A stretch of 11,302 nt of DNA from contig JAEZDS010000259.1 in NCBI GenBank assembly GCA_023433205.1, positions 1-11,302 of the forward strand, given 5' to 3'. The DNA comes from Bacteroidota bacterium (GTDB taxonomy: Bacteria; Bacteroidota; Bacteroidia; B-17B0; Aurantibacillaceae). Below, piece by piece: positions 1 through 6,482 of the stretch; position 1 is the stretch's first letter; each line of letters opens with the position of its first letter. Below the pieces are notes generated by a model, which did not search any database, had not been told where the DNA came from, and was given only the letters and a program-made list of their open reading frames with translations. Position numbers and translations under genes: made by a program.

Positions 1-634
1 TCAGCAGCGGGACGATCCCATTTTTAAAAACCAGCGAAAGACCCTGCACCAGATACCCTCTGAAGATAAGCTCCTCAATTCCCACCTGAATTGGCATAAG
101 ACAGAGCAGTATTAAAGCAGAACCAAGAAAACCCAGCGGCTGAAAGCTCAGGGTTAACTCACTCCCATCAGTAAAATAGGTTATAACCGTTAACAACAAG
201 ATAAGTGAGCCCCATACTGAAAATGAAAACCAGAATCTTTTGAAGCGGAATCTCTCAAAACCCGTAATAACGCTGAGTAAGGGCTTATGGTGCAGCCTTC
301 TCAGTCCGGTGTAAAATCCAAAAAAAGCAAATACAAACATACCCAGCTCAAAGGCCAGTATTACATTTTTATCCAGCTGAAGGGCAGCACTGTTGAAGAT
401 GAGACTGGGTTGCTGTACAATGTCCATATCGCTGTAGCCATTAGCCCGCAACCGCTGCATAGCCGGCACAAGCAGCAAAAGCTGATATCCCAGGTAGCCA
501 AAAATAAACAGCATAATGGTTAAAACATAGGCTGATATCCTGTTATAGCCATGCACTAAACCTGAGATCAGGTAAAGATTATTGAATGGAATAGGCCGTA
601 CCTTCTCGCTTTCAGGATTATCCTCTTCTTGCAT
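1..634 (-). CDS. CPBP (Abi/CAAX-like) family intramembrane metalloprotease, C-terminus cut off by the window edge
   Basis: The reading frame is open from an ATG at 634 down to the left edge, giving 211 residues without a stop; the C-terminal part lies outside the window. The protein is strongly hydrophobic, with likely membrane helices near residues 37-56, 90-109, 133-153 and 166-185. Residues 187-193 read EELIFRG, the EExxxR signature of the CPBP family, whose two Glu and one Arg form part of the active site; the later His-containing motifs would lie beyond the edge. Family members cleave prenylated or other small membrane substrates, or act in bacteriocin immunity; the substrate here cannot be told. 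It diverges from the peroxidase gene across an 85-bp spacer. Family assignment is firm from the motif and topology; role unknown. Confidence 0.85.
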   Translation of the reverse strand, partial: MQEEDNPESEKVRPIPFNNLYLISGLVHGYNRISAYVLTIMLFIFGYLGYQLLLLVPAMQRLRANGYSDMDIVQQPSLIFNSAALQLDKNVILAFELGMFVFAFFGFYTGLRRLHHKPLLSVITGFERFRFKRFWFSFSVWGSLILLLTVITYFTDGSELTLSFQPLGFLGSALILLCLMPIQVGIEELIFRGYLVQGLSLVFKNGIVPLL

Positions 635-662
635 TGATCTTTGATGCGAAATGGTACATTTG
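634..662 (+). promoter_or_regulatory. Candidate Bacteroidota-type promoter for the cytochrome c peroxidase gene
   Basis: TACATTTG at 655-662 matches the Bacteroidota -7 consensus TAnnTTTG, and a TTG at 634-636 lies 18 nt upstream, close to the spacing expected for the -33 element. Transcription would start near 668-670, leaving a leader of about 50 nt before the ATG at 720. This is a consensus match only. Confidence 0.45.
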
Positions 663-677
663 TAACGGCTAAATGTA
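655..677. repeat. Inverted repeat (7-bp arms, 9-bp spacer) in the divergent intergenic region
   Basis: TACATTT at 655-661 is mirrored by AAATGTA at 671-677. The left arm is part of the -7 match for the plus-strand peroxidase. The right arm, read on the minus strand, gives TACATTTA, one base off a -7 element for the CPBP gene. The dyad could be back-to-back promoter elements or an operator; sequence alone does not decide. Confidence 0.4.
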
Positions 678-719
678 TTGTTTTTTTCTCAGGACGATTT
701 CCACTGATCGTTAAAAAAA

Positions 720-1694
720 ATGAAAGCAGGAATGATAAAAACTATTAGCGCAATTGTGTGCACAGGACTTGTTGCAACGTTATTGATCGTTTCATGCAGC
801 CAGGAAGGGATCACTCCGGCAGGAAGAGAAGAAGTACTGGGTGAAAAACTTTTTTTTGACCCCATACTTTCCCGCGACAGCAGTATCAGCTGCGCCAGCT
901 GTCACAAACCTGAATTCGCATTTGCCGACAATCTGCCCACCAGTCCCGGTGTGTTTCACCGCAACGGCACAAGAAACACGCCCAGCGTTATGAACCTGGT
1001 TGACCGCAACGCATACTTCTGGGATGGACGAGCCTCCTCGCTTGAAGAGCAGGCGCTGGGTCCCATGGAAAACATGGTTGAGATGGATTTCCCACTCACA
1101 TTATCGGTTCGCCGGCTGGCCAGAAACCCCTATTACAGCGCATCATTCAGAAAGATATACGGAAGCCGTCCGACTAAAGAGCTGATAGGGCGGGCGATTG
1201 CGGCATATGAAGAAACACTTGAAACCAGCGACACACCTTTTGATGATTTTGTGCGCGATGGCGACTCTTCGGCGCTCAATGCCTCACAAAAACGCGGACT
1301 GGAGATTTTTAATAACAAAGGCAAATGTTTCGATTGTCATTTTGGTGTGGACTTCACCGGCAACGATCAATTTAAAAATATAGGGCTCTTTAACGGAAAG
1401 AACCTCAACGACAGCGGCAGATTTCTCATCAGCCGGCGGCCGCAGGATATCGGCGCTTTCAAAATTCCAGGCTTAAGAAATGTTGCACAAACCGCGCCGT
1501 ATATGCATAATGGTATGTTTAAAACACTTGATGAGGTAATTGACTTTTATAACAAGCCTGATGATTTTGTGCCTGACGCCATAAACCGCGACACTATTAT
1601 GCATAAACCACTGGGTTTAAGCGCCGAAGAAAAAGCAGATCTGAAAAACTTTTTACTCGCCCTGAGCGACAGAAGATTTACCAGTAAACCTTAA
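720..1694 (+). CDS. Di-heme cytochrome c peroxidase (CcpA/MauG family), predicted lipoprotein
   Basis: A 324-residue protein of the bacterial di-heme cytochrome c peroxidase family, which reduces H2O2 to water using electrons from small c-type cytochromes outside the cytoplasmic membrane. Residues 5-25 form a hydrophobic signal ending in IVSC, with Cys26 as the likely lipidation site, so the enzyme is probably membrane-anchored. Two CxxCH haem sites are present: C58-C61-H62 and C203-C206-H207. Family blocks FWDGRA (100-105) and PYMHNG (260-265, with the conserved Met262) are intact. Length is usual for two-haem members; there is no third N-terminal haem domain. The ATG at 720 follows an A-run; a second Met at residue 5 (732) would still leave a signal peptide. 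The gene ends 4 nt inside the convergent cyclase gene. True peroxidase versus MauG-like activity cannot be separated by sequence alone. Confidence 0.93.
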   Translation: MKAGMIKTISAIVCTGLVATLLIVSCSQEGITPAGREEVLGEKLFFDPILSRDSSISCASCHKPEFAFADNLPTSPGVFHRNGTRNTPSVMNLVDRNAYFWDGRASSLEEQALGPMENMVEMDFPLTLSVRRLARNPYYSASFRKIYGSRPTKELIGRAIAAYEETLETSDTPFDDFVRDGDSSALNASQKRGLEIFNNKGKCFDCHFGVDFTGNDQFKNIGLFNGKNLNDSGRFLISRRPQDIGAFKIPGLRNVAQTAPYMHNGMFKTLDEVIDFYNKPDDFVPDAINRDTIMHKPLGLSAEEKADLKNFLLALSDRRFTSKP

Positions 1695-1722
1695 AAAACT
1701 TTATAAAGAACAGGTTTGCTGG
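1681..1722. repeat. Inverted repeat spanning the convergent ends of the peroxidase and cyclase genes
   Basis: Positions 1681-1690 (CCAGTAAACC) can pair with 1713-1722 (GGTTTGCTGG). This gives a 10-bp stem with one wobble pair in plus-strand RNA, around a 22-nt A-rich loop that itself contains the palindrome CTTTATAAAG (1699-1708). Both stop codons lie in the loop. There is no T-run after either arm, so it is not a classical intrinsic terminator, but it may mark the 3' end. Confidence 0.35.
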
Positions 1723-2443
1723 GACTGGCATCGTTTTCAAAAGACGCGATCTGCAGGTTGAGAAGATAAGTGCCATCAGAAATATCATTTGAAACATAAA
1801 TAAATTCCGTAATGGTTTTGTGCATCCTGGTGTTTTCGGGATACTGCCAGAAAGCGTGATGTGCCTCAAGTTTACCACCATCTACCTCCTTATCGATGCT
1901 GGGCATATCAATCAGAAGATGGTCAATCTCTGCTGAATTGAGAAATTCAACCGCATCTTTTAATAAATAAGGCGGATTGGTATTACTATAGTTAATACGC
2001 AGCTTGTTCTCACTGTTTCCCAAAGTTCTTATAATAACTGCTTCAGGTCTGGCCGACAGATCAAGCACATCCTTAAGCTGGCGCGCGGTTATCACATAAT
2101 CACCATTTTCAAGCTGCAAAGGAAGAATGGTAATTACTTCAGCCATAAAAAAGAACCTTTTAAGGCATTGATTGATGGTAAAAAACTCACTGCTGATGTG
2201 GCCCACGCATTCGGTGTGCGTGCCATTGCCGTGTGGATTAAAAGTAACGTTCCTGAAGTTTACACTGCCGCCCTTGTTCACATCACCAACCCATTCGCCC
2301 ATAACAACCGGTTCAAGCCTCATTGGTTCAACATACCAGGCGCTTGTGCAATCGTTACCCGTATGCAAAGGCATCGAAATGTCGAGCGGCTGAAAGAGGT
2401 CAACCCTGTACTCTTTACCTTTATGAAAAACAGTGGCTACCAC
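1691..2443 (-). CDS. Cyclase-family (kynurenine formamidase-like) metal-dependent hydrolase
   Basis: A 250-residue protein resembling the cyclase/kynurenine formamidase family, metal-dependent amide or ester hydrolases. The family metal motif HxGTHxDxPxH appears here as H71-G-N-G-T-H76-T-E78 followed by H82, so Glu replaces the usual Asp and the Pro is absent. A second conserved block, DMPSID (179-184) then HH at 195-196, matches the family's later conserved region. No signal peptide is visible, so it is probably cytoplasmic. No ATG precedes the conserved region in this frame; the start chosen is GTG at 2443, 8 nt after the thyA stop, suggesting co-transcription and coupled translation with thyA. 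Its substrate is not evident: no tryptophan-degradation genes are nearby, and thyA gives no metabolic hint. Family call is good; kynurenine formamidase activity is not supported specifically. Confidence 0.8.
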   Translation of the reverse strand: MVATVFHKGKEYRVDLFQPLDISMPLHTGNDCTSAWYVEPMRLEPVVMGEWVGDVNKGGSVNFRNVTFNPHGNGTHTECVGHISSEFFTINQCLKRFFFMAEVITILPLQLENGDYVITARQLKDVLDLSARPEAVIIRTLGNSENKLRINYSNTNPPYLLKDAVEFLNSAEIDHLLIDMPSIDKEVDGGKLEAHHAFWQYPENTRMHKTITEFIYVSNDISDGTYLLNLQIASFENDASPSKPVLYKVF

Positions 2444-2451
2444 AATAATAC

Positions 2452-3246
2452 TCAGACCGCCACCTGCGCTTTAATGTGAGGGTGCGGGTCGTAGTTCTCC
2501 AGCTGAAAATCCTCAAACTTAAAATCAAAAATAGATCTTACATCAGGGTTGATCTTCATCACCGGCAGCGTGCGTGTACTGCGGCTAAGCTGTAATCTGG
2601 TTTGTTCAAGGTGATTGGTGTACAGATGCGCGTCGCCCAGTGTGTGAACAAAATCACCAGGCTGAAGACCGCAAACCTGAGCAACCATCATCGTAAGTAA
2701 AGCATAGGATGCGATATTAAAAGGCACGCCCAGAAAAATATCGGCGCTGCGCTGATAAAGCTGACAGCTTAACTTACCATCAGCAACATAAAATTGAAAA
2801 AATGCGTGGCAGGGCGGTAATTTCATTTTGGGAACATCGGCCACATTCCAGGCACTCACAATCATTCGCCGCGAATCGGGATTGGTCTTAATCATGTTTA
2901 TCACCTCAGCTATCTGATCAGTATGTTTACCATCGGGTGTTGGCCAAGAGCGCCACTGATAGCCGTAAACCGGACCCAGTTCACCCTTATCATCAGCCCA
3001 TTCATCCCAGATACTCACACCGTTCTCTTTCAGATAACTGATATTGGTTTCTCCTTTTAGAAACCATAATAATTCATGGATTATACTCTTGGTATGAAGT
3101 TTTTTTGTGGTAAGCAGAGGGAATCCCTCCTGCAGATTAAAACGCATCTGGTAACCAAATACACTAAGTGTACCGGTACCTGTTCTGTCTGTCTTTTTAG
3201 TGCCCTGTTCCAGCACATGGCGCATCAGGTCGTGGTACTGTTTCAT
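2452..3246 (-). CDS. thyA: Thymidylate synthase
   Basis: Makes dTMP from dUMP, using 5,10-methylenetetrahydrofolate as carbon donor and reductant; cytoplasmic and essential for DNA synthesis unless thymidine is available. The protein has 264 residues, the same as the Escherichia coli enzyme, and collinear numbering preserves the key residues: Arg21, Trp80, the Arg126-Arg127 pair, the nucleophile Cys146 in PPCH, Asp169 and Asn177. The C-terminus ends QVAV, close to the usual PVAI/PVAV tail that closes over the active site. The ATG at 3246 follows a purine-rich stretch (AAGAGAGAAAA). Dihydrofolate reductase, a frequent partner, is not adjacent; a cyclase-family gene follows 8 nt downstream instead. 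No consensus promoter is seen between this gene and the terminator just upstream. Confidence 0.98.
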   Translation of the reverse strand: MKQYHDLMRHVLEQGTKKTDRTGTGTLSVFGYQMRFNLQEGFPLLTTKKLHTKSIIHELLWFLKGETNISYLKENGVSIWDEWADDKGELGPVYGYQWRSWPTPDGKHTDQIAEVINMIKTNPDSRRMIVSAWNVADVPKMKLPPCHAFFQFYVADGKLSCQLYQRSADIFLGVPFNIASYALLTMMVAQVCGLQPGDFVHTLGDAHLYTNHLEQTRLQLSRSTRTLPVMKINPDVRSIFDFKFEDFQLENYDPHPHIKAQVAV

Positions 3247-3263
3247 CGAAAATTTTCTCTCTT

Positions 3264-3298
3264 AAAAATAAAAAATCCCCGGTCTTGCGAACCGGGGA
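3264..3298 (-). terminator. Intrinsic terminator of the surface-protein gene
   Basis: On the minus strand an 8-bp perfect GC-rich stem (3298-3291 with 3283-3276, TCCCCGGT/ACCGGGGA) with a 7-nt loop is followed by a T-rich run (3275-3264). It lies about 20 nt past the stop of the surface-protein gene and only 17 nt before the thyA start. Confidence 0.9.
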
Positions 3299-3318
3299 CT
3301 TATAAAAAGTTTTTACGA

Positions 3319-6270
3319 TTATCTTATCAGCACTACATGACCCACAAATTCTTTGCGGCCTTCGCCGTTCATGCCCACCGCTCTGATCTTATAGGCATAC
3401 ACACCATTGCTGCATGGCCGCCCTTCATAGGTACCATCCCAGCTATCTGCTATGTCATTGGTACTGTAAACAAGCTGGCCTTTTCTAGTAAAAATATCCA
3501 TGGTAAATCCTTCAGCCTCCAGGCCCTGACCTTTCATAGAAAATCCGTCATTCACCCCATCTCCATTTGGCGTAAAAGCATTGGGAATAAATACGTTCAT
3601 AATATCCTGCACCTGAATAAATTTAACTACGGTGTCTGAGCATCCATATTCATTGGTGGTGAGCAACATAACAGGGTAGCGTCCAGGTTTTTCGTAGATC
3701 CTTACTGGCCTGTCATCAGAAGTAGTGTCTGAGCCTCCGCCAATGTAACTGGTATCAGGATTGGCAGGCACACCGCCCACAAAATGCCAGCTATGGTAAA
3801 CGCTCTCACTGGTTGAAGTAGCATGAAAAGTAACATCACCAGAAGTTGTGGCAGGCTGCGGCTCCCAGATTATGTCGCTGCCCGGCTTTGGATCCACAAC
3901 AATGGGAATGGGATATTCCCAGGTACCGCTGCAGCCGTTAGTGCCTTGTGAAACCACCTGAACAGTGTAGGTTCCTGGCTCCTTAAACGTATAAACAAAA
4001 TTATCGCGCTGAAACTGATTTAGTCCTCCAAAGTTAAAGGTTGTAAGAAATGCCTCCCCTTCTGTACCTGTACTGAAGAACTGGGTAAAGGGCACGCAAC
4101 CTCTGTTTGCTGTGAGGTTAAGCGTAGGTGTTGGCGGCTGCTTCACTTCAACTTTAAACTGATAACCGAGCGTAAAATTAGGGCAGGCAATGTCGTGAAC
4201 CATCAGATTATAGTCAGATGAATAGAGCGGAACAAGCACTTTGTAAGGGCCCGTTGGAGAATCCATGCCCACTGAAGGATTCCACGTGTAAGCATAATTT
4301 TCGCTTCCGCCGGTCACCCCCGCTTCAAATACAACAGTATCTCCCCGGCAGATAGTTCTGCTTTTTGGGGACAGGGTAAAGGAGATAGGATTAAGAACCA
4401 CTATTTCGCTCGAAGCTTTTGAAATACATGGCCCTTTGGCAACAGTAAGTGTATAATGACCGGCATCCTGCGGCAGAATGCTGTTGAATTTCAGGTCTTT
4501 GGTGCTCGCTTCTATGCCAGTTGAACTGGTCCAGGAATAAGAATCAGCACCGGCCGGACCAGTGATCTGCACCGGAGAATTATAACATACCTGCTGTCGC
4601 GGGATCAGCGTAAAATTAAGCACCGGATTCACCTTTAAAGAAACTGTATTCTCGTTAGGACATAAAAGACTTCCGAAAAAAGCGGTCACTGTATATATAC
4701 CGCTGTAAGAGGTGGTTGGATAATACAAGGTAACATTGGCGCCGTTATAATTCTGGTTGTTGGGCCCCTTCCAGTTGTACGCCACAGCGCCAGGAGCACT
4801 GGCAGCAAGCAAAGCATTTTCGGGCTCACATACCTGTGGTGGAGGGATAACTGAAACCGAGTTCACCTGAATTACCGTTAACTGCTGGGGCTGAGACGAA
4901 ACAGCGCAGGACTTTGTGTTGGCACTTGAATAATACACAGCGGTAACCACATAAGGACCTGAGTTGGATGGCTGCACATTTGACATGTAGGGGTCCTTAA
5001 CCGTAGAAGAAAAATTTGGTCCGTACCATATCCAGTTGCTTACATTGGTTCCTCCAGTGGCTGATAATTGCACGTTATCATTCTGGCAGACACTGATGGG
5101 CACGTTTGGAATAGGCGCCGAAGTGCCAACAACCTCCACGTTCACAGTATTGGTTACAGGGCAGGTGATGGCGTTATTGGTAAAAAAGGCCGTTACGGTA
5201 TATATACCGGTGTTGCACGGAATAACCGGACTTATTGTAGGATTTGACACTGCAACGGGACCAAAATTACAAGGTCCAACCCAGCTATAACCCGCAGCCC
5301 CCTGCCCTGTTGAAGCAGAAAGACTCAATTTATCATTCTGACATAAAACCCCCGAGGGAGAGGCGCTGGCGCTCACCGGATGCATTTCTACAACATTGAT
5401 CTGAGTTGTGGCAGAACGGGGACAGAAAATAGTGCCAAATCCCTGATCAACAGTTACCCTCCATACCCCATCGTGAGCGCTAGAAGCTGAGCCGAATGCA
5501 GAAGAGGAAAAACCAGGGTAAGTTGTTTGCGAAGACAGGTGCTCCCATACCCAGTTCTGAGTGGTGGTTGGCATGGAGGCCTGAAGGGTAAAGGGATCAC
5601 CCTCGCAGACATTGCTGGCGTTATTAACCGTGAGAGGGGTATTAGGGGCGACGTTCAAAGCAAAAACACCGGTTCTTGTGCAGGTACCAACGGAGGTAAC
5701 CTGGTATGTGCCACTGTGGCCGGCACCGAGATTAGGAATTACAAAAACATTTGTCTGAAAAGTACCCAGATTCTGCGGCCCGTTAACTGTATAATAGTTT
5801 CCGCCCTGGTCGGTGGTGATATTTGCCGTACTGCCCGGGCAATAATCGCTGGTGCCGCTCTGATGTACAAAAGTAAGAGGGGCGGGCGCAGTGATTGACA
5901 CCTGAAAAACGATTGTGGATGTAACAGGCCCTGAAGCACCTGTACCGGTACCGGATAATGTCCAGTTAGTGGTGGCTGGCCCCGGATGAGAAATGGTGAA
6001 AGTGGTATTTGACTGAAGATTTCCGTTATTCAGCGCACTTCCCCCGGCAGGGATACTAAGAGAAAGATTTGTAATCGCAACATTCGGCCACTGCACATTC
6101 ACGGTAATGATCTGATTGGGGCAGCCGGTATAATTCGGAGTACTGAGCTGAGCCCTTAAACTTCCCGCAAATATCAGCAGAACGGCCAGCGCCAAATTGC
6201 TGCAGGTTACAGTGGCTGATCTTTTTGATCTGCCGGCTGGTCTTAAAATACTTAGATGTGTGATAGGCAT
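3319..6270 (-). CDS. Large secreted Ig-like/PKD-repeat surface protein with T9SS type B C-terminal sorting domain
   Basis: A 983-residue exported protein. Residues 1-41 form a signal peptide with a long basic n-region, a hydrophobic core near 26-36 and probable cleavage in LRA-Q. About eight Ig-like modules of 79-89 residues follow (roughly 42-713). Most of these open with a VCxxD-type cysteine and close with a second cysteine 45-60 residues later, suggesting one disulfide each. Then come two PKD-like modules (714-796 and 797-890, with GTYTVQVVS and GRYPVMLLTT strands). Residues 891-983 are the 'gliding motility-associated' type B sorting domain (FIPNAFTPNGDGVND, then SWDGTY and SNGVYAYKI). 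The domain directs transport by the type IX system and attachment at the cell surface, typically with a PorP/SprF-like partner; none is in the window. ATG 6270 is preferred over an upstream in-frame TTG (6333), because the promoter-like element overlaps the extension. Adhesin or matrix role is inference; ligand unknown. Confidence 0.92.
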   Translation of the reverse strand: MPITHLSILRPAGRSKRSATVTCSNLALAVLLIFAGSLRAQLSTPNYTGCPNQIITVNVQWPNVAITNLSLSIPAGGSALNNGNLQSNTTFTISHPGPATTNWTLSGTGTGASGPVTSTIVFQVSITAPAPLTFVHQSGTSDYCPGSTANITTDQGGNYYTVNGPQNLGTFQTNVFVIPNLGAGHSGTYQVTSVGTCTRTGVFALNVAPNTPLTVNNASNVCEGDPFTLQASMPTTTQNWVWEHLSSQTTYPGFSSSAFGSASSAHDGVWRVTVDQGFGTIFCPRSATTQINVVEMHPVSASASPSGVLCQNDKLSLSASTGQGAAGYSWVGPCNFGPVAVSNPTISPVIPCNTGIYTVTAFFTNNAITCPVTNTVNVEVVGTSAPIPNVPISVCQNDNVQLSATGGTNVSNWIWYGPNFSSTVKDPYMSNVQPSNSGPYVVTAVYYSSANTKSCAVSSQPQQLTVIQVNSVSVIPPPQVCEPENALLAASAPGAVAYNWKGPNNQNYNGANVTLYYPTTSYSGIYTVTAFFGSLLCPNENTVSLKVNPVLNFTLIPRQQVCYNSPVQITGPAGADSYSWTSSTGIEASTKDLKFNSILPQDAGHYTLTVAKGPCISKASSEIVVLNPISFTLSPKSRTICRGDTVVFEAGVTGGSENYAYTWNPSVGMDSPTGPYKVLVPLYSSDYNLMVHDIACPNFTLGYQFKVEVKQPPTPTLNLTANRGCVPFTQFFSTGTEGEAFLTTFNFGGLNQFQRDNFVYTFKEPGTYTVQVVSQGTNGCSGTWEYPIPIVVDPKPGSDIIWEPQPATTSGDVTFHATSTSESVYHSWHFVGGVPANPDTSYIGGGSDTTSDDRPVRIYEKPGRYPVMLLTTNEYGCSDTVVKFIQVQDIMNVFIPNAFTPNGDGVNDGFSMKGQGLEAEGFTMDIFTRKGQLVYSTNDIADSWDGTYEGRPCSNGVYAYKIRAVGMNGEGRKEFVGHVVLIR

Positions 6271-6309
6271 GAATACAGTCCCTAAAAATACAGTTTTTAC
6301 CCTTTCCCA

Positions 6310-6317
6310 CAAAGATA
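6310..6317 (-). promoter_or_regulatory. Candidate -7 promoter element for the surface-protein gene
   Basis: Read on the minus strand this is TATCTTTG, matching TAnnTTTG. Transcription would begin near 6303, giving a leader of about 33 nt before the ATG at 6270. The nearest TTTG upstream (6334-6331) is only 13 nt away, shorter than the usual spacer, so the -33 element is uncertain. Confidence 0.45.
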
Positions 6318-6418
6318 ACCAAAACCAATACAAATGCGCATCTGCTTAATAACCGGAAGCCCTGTTTTACTCAGCGGTGCAATGTTTTATGAACGATACA
6401 GCCTGCAAATGCTTAGAA

Positions 6419-6444
6419 CCAACCTGCTCAACTAACCTGCTCTA
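6419..6444. repeat. 13-bp tandem direct repeat just upstream of the rfbA promoter element
   Basis: Two adjacent 13-bp units (6419-6431 and 6432-6444) agree at 11 of 13 positions and share the core AACCTGCTC. They end 3 bp before the TATTTTTG element, on the face where a -33 element or activator would bind. A binding site for a regulator is possible but not demonstrated. Confidence 0.4.
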
Positions 6445-6447
6445 TGA

Positions 6448-6455
6448 TATTTTTG
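6448..6455 (+). promoter_or_regulatory. Candidate -7 promoter element for the rfbA operon
   Basis: TATTTTTG matches the Bacteroidota TAnnTTTG consensus. Transcription would start near 6462, leaving about 20 nt before the rfbA ATG at 6483. No TTG lies at the expected -33 distance; the tandem repeat occupies that region. Confidence 0.45.
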
Positions 6456-6482
6456 TACCTTCCGGCCTTTAAATTTGAAATT

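Noticed and set aside
287..523. Plus-strand open frame of 78 codons near the left edge
   Set aside because: Antisense to the CPBP protease frame, which carries the EExxxR motif and membrane helices.
2168..2479. Plus-strand open frame of 103 codons over the thyA/cyclase junction
   Set aside because: Antisense to conserved cyclase motif residues and the thyA C-terminus.
3076..3639. Plus-strand open frame of 187 codons across the thyA start and the surface-protein end
   Set aside because: It runs antisense across a well-supported gene start, a terminator and a second gene end; its composition shows no domain and the reverse strand explains it.
5196..5209. 14-bp palindrome CGGTATATATACCG as a regulatory operator
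   Set aside because: It encodes the conserved GIYTV strand of an Ig-like module deep within a gene; codon choice explains it more simply.
5527..5898. Plus-strand open frame of 123 codons inside the surface-protein gene
   Set aside because: Antisense to clear Ig-like modules; no recognisable protein features.
6271..6333. 21-residue N-terminal extension of the surface protein from a TTG start
   Set aside because: It would put a start codon upstream of the -7-like element at 6310-6317 and push the signal peptide far inward; ATG 6270 is better.
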